A DNA stretch of 6,323 nucleotides from Candidatus Dadabacteria bacterium. Lineage in GTDB: Bacteria > Desulfobacterota_D > UBA1144 > Nemesobacterales > JAJCZQ01. The notes below the pieces were generated by a model. It was not told where the DNA came from. It worked only from the letters and a program-made list of their open reading frames with translations, and did not search any database. The translations under genes were made by a program, and so were the position numbers. The stretch lies in the NCBI GenBank assembly GCA_030624695.1, contig JAUXJP010000062.1, positions 1-6,323 on the forward strand, read 5' to 3'. Shown here one piece after another: positions 5,523-6,323 of the stretch. The stretch's first letter is position 1. Each line of letters opens with the position of its first letter.

Positions 5523-6002
5523 TCAACCTTTTCTGAACAGCCCCGTGACTATTACAAGTATAGCTCCAACGGTAATACAACTATCAGCAATATTAAAGGG
5601 CGGCCAGTTTAATGAAGGATTATTAAACCAGTGAAAATTAAGAAAATCAGTAACATATCCAAGTCTGAACCTGTCGATAGAGTTTCCGATAGCACCTGAA
5701 AGTATAAGCGATAACCCAATAATCATTGACCTGTTTTTTTCTTCAGTATTTTTTATGATCATAAATAAAACTGACAGTGCAATCGCGAATACCACTATGT
5801 AAAATGGAAGTTTGAACTGTTGGGGTAAATTCTGCAGCATCCCAAATGCCACACCGCTGTTTCTAAGGTGAGTAAGGTTAAAAACCGGCAGAACATCAAT
5901 GGATGAATAAAGCGGTATATCAAGGCGTACCAGGTATTTTGTAATCTGGTCCAGTGCTACTGCCGTAATAGTGATAATACAAGTAAGTATATATTTATTC
6001 AT
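5523..6002 (-). CDS. lspA: Lipoprotein signal peptidase (signal peptidase II)
   Basis: A 159-residue inner-membrane aspartyl protease that cleaves prolipoprotein signal peptides before the lipidated cysteine. It has four hydrophobic segments, about 4-21, 66-83, 93-108 and 138-156. Conserved elements are ALDQITK (16-22) with Asp18, HLRNSGVAFG (45-54), GAIGNSIDR (103-111), VTDFLNF (117-123) with the first catalytic Asp119, and FNIADSCITVG (136-146) with the second catalytic Asp140. Length matches the family at about 150-170.

The ATG at 6002 is the only sensible start, but no Shine-Dalgarno sequence is visible (the upstream bases are a run of A). It lies 12 bp after the TPR gene stop, which suggests translation linked to that gene. 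ileS, a common neighbour of lspA in proteobacteria, is not in view. Confidence 0.95.
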   Translation of the reverse strand: MNKYILTCIITITAVALDQITKYLVRLDIPLYSSIDVLPVFNLTHLRNSGVAFGMLQNLPQQFKLPFYIVVFAIALSVLFMIIKNTEEKNRSMIIGLSLILSGAIGNSIDRFRLGYVTDFLNFHWFNNPSLNWPPFNIADSCITVGAILVIVTGLFRKG

Positions 6003-6014
6003 TTTTTTTGAAGT

Positions 6015-6317
6015 TTAATTATTCAGCTCCCAGTTTGCCCTGTCTATAAAGTTTTCAGCGTATGAATTAAATTCACCGCCTTCCTTGTCCATTCTGGCTA
6101 ATTTATTAAATGTCTTGATTGCACCATAATAATCACCAGCAGAATACTGTGCAACTCCAAGAGACCTTAAATTCTCCATACGAAGGTTGTTCCCCGGCAG
6201 TCTTCTTATCTCTGAATATTCTAAATTTTCTATTGCCCTGTTAAAATTCCCCTTCCTTAAATATATCCTTCCAATAAGGTAATAAGCAGTAACATAATAT
6301 CTGTATCTTTGTTTTAT
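6015..6317 (-). CDS. TPR-repeat protein, C-terminal part; 5' end interrupted at window edge
   Basis: The minus strand is open for 100 codons before the TAA at 6015. The product has tetratricopeptide-like helical pairs: YYLIGRIYLRKGNFNRAIEN (12-31) and LRSLGVAQYSAGDYYGAIKT (50-69), each with the usual small residue/G-[ND]-[FY]/A-I spacing. A last helix reads YAENFIDRANWEL (86-98). TPR proteins are protein-protein scaffolds; the partner is unknown, and no signal sequence can be judged because the N-terminus is missing.

An in-frame TGA at 6318-6320 blocks the frame and no start codon follows before residue 47, so this cannot be a complete gene as written. Deleting one T from the TTTT run at 6312-6315 would join the frame to ATG AAT AAA at 6321 and onward off the edge. 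A sequencing or assembly error, or a real frameshift, is likely. It is the first visible gene of the lspA-ribE-aroK cluster. Confidence 0.6.
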   Translation of the reverse strand: MKQRYRYYVTAYYLIGRIYLRKGNFNRAIENLEYSEIRRLPGNNLRMENLRSLGVAQYSAGDYYGAIKTFNKLARMDKEGGEFNSYAENFIDRANWELNN

Positions 6318-6323
6318 TCATTC

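Noticed and set aside
5518..5560. FMN riboswitch in front of ribE
   Set aside because: The upstream DNA is lspA coding sequence with only a 5-bp gap, leaving no room for the aptamer.
5518..5580. N-terminal extension of riboflavin synthase overlapping lspA
   Set aside because: The family begins at MFTGLIE; the extra 21 residues are lspA read in another frame.

Overview
This 6.3 kb window looks like ordinary chromosomal DNA from an AT-rich, Gram-negative bacterium that uses the standard stop codons. TGA ends lspA and aroK; TAA or TAG ends the others. The Gram-negative call rests on a Do-type periplasmic protease, a lipoprotein signal peptidase and an exported repeat protein. A GYD-domain protein and a single PUR-domain protein would fit deltaproteobacteria-like or poorly cultured phyla (Nitrospinota- or Dadabacteria-like). 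That placement is a guess from gene content and is not demonstrated.

Left part (1-2100): a GYD-domain protein runs leftward off the window edge and is missing only its extreme 3' end. Divergent from it is a 465-residue exported protein of unknown function with three diverged copies of a beta-rich module of about 95 residues (two in tandem, a long charged linker, then the third). Facing it, with only 16 bp between the stop codons, is a 76-residue PUR-type nucleic-acid-binding protein with a strong ribosome binding site and a recognisable promoter.

Middle (2200-4250): a hotdog-fold acyl-CoA thioesterase runs rightward and ends exactly where a leftward HtrA/DegP-family serine protease ends. Their stop codons abut with no spacer.

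Right part (4370-6323): a compact leftward gene set, TPR-repeat protein (3' part) -> lspA -> ribE -> aroK, with gaps of 12, 5 and 23 bp, followed after 123 bp by htrA. lspA, htrA and possibly the TPR protein concern the envelope; ribE (riboflavin) and aroK (chorismate) are core biosynthesis. HtrA has a borderline lipobox, so LspA from the same cluster could be its processing enzyme. The TPR gene is cut by an in-frame TGA six bases from the window end, best explained by a one-base indel in a short homopolymer.

I found no mobile element, CRISPR array, tRNA, rRNA or riboswitch, and no convincing rho-independent terminator. The only element that is hard to name is the three-module exported protein; nothing else argues for an undescribed multi-gene system.
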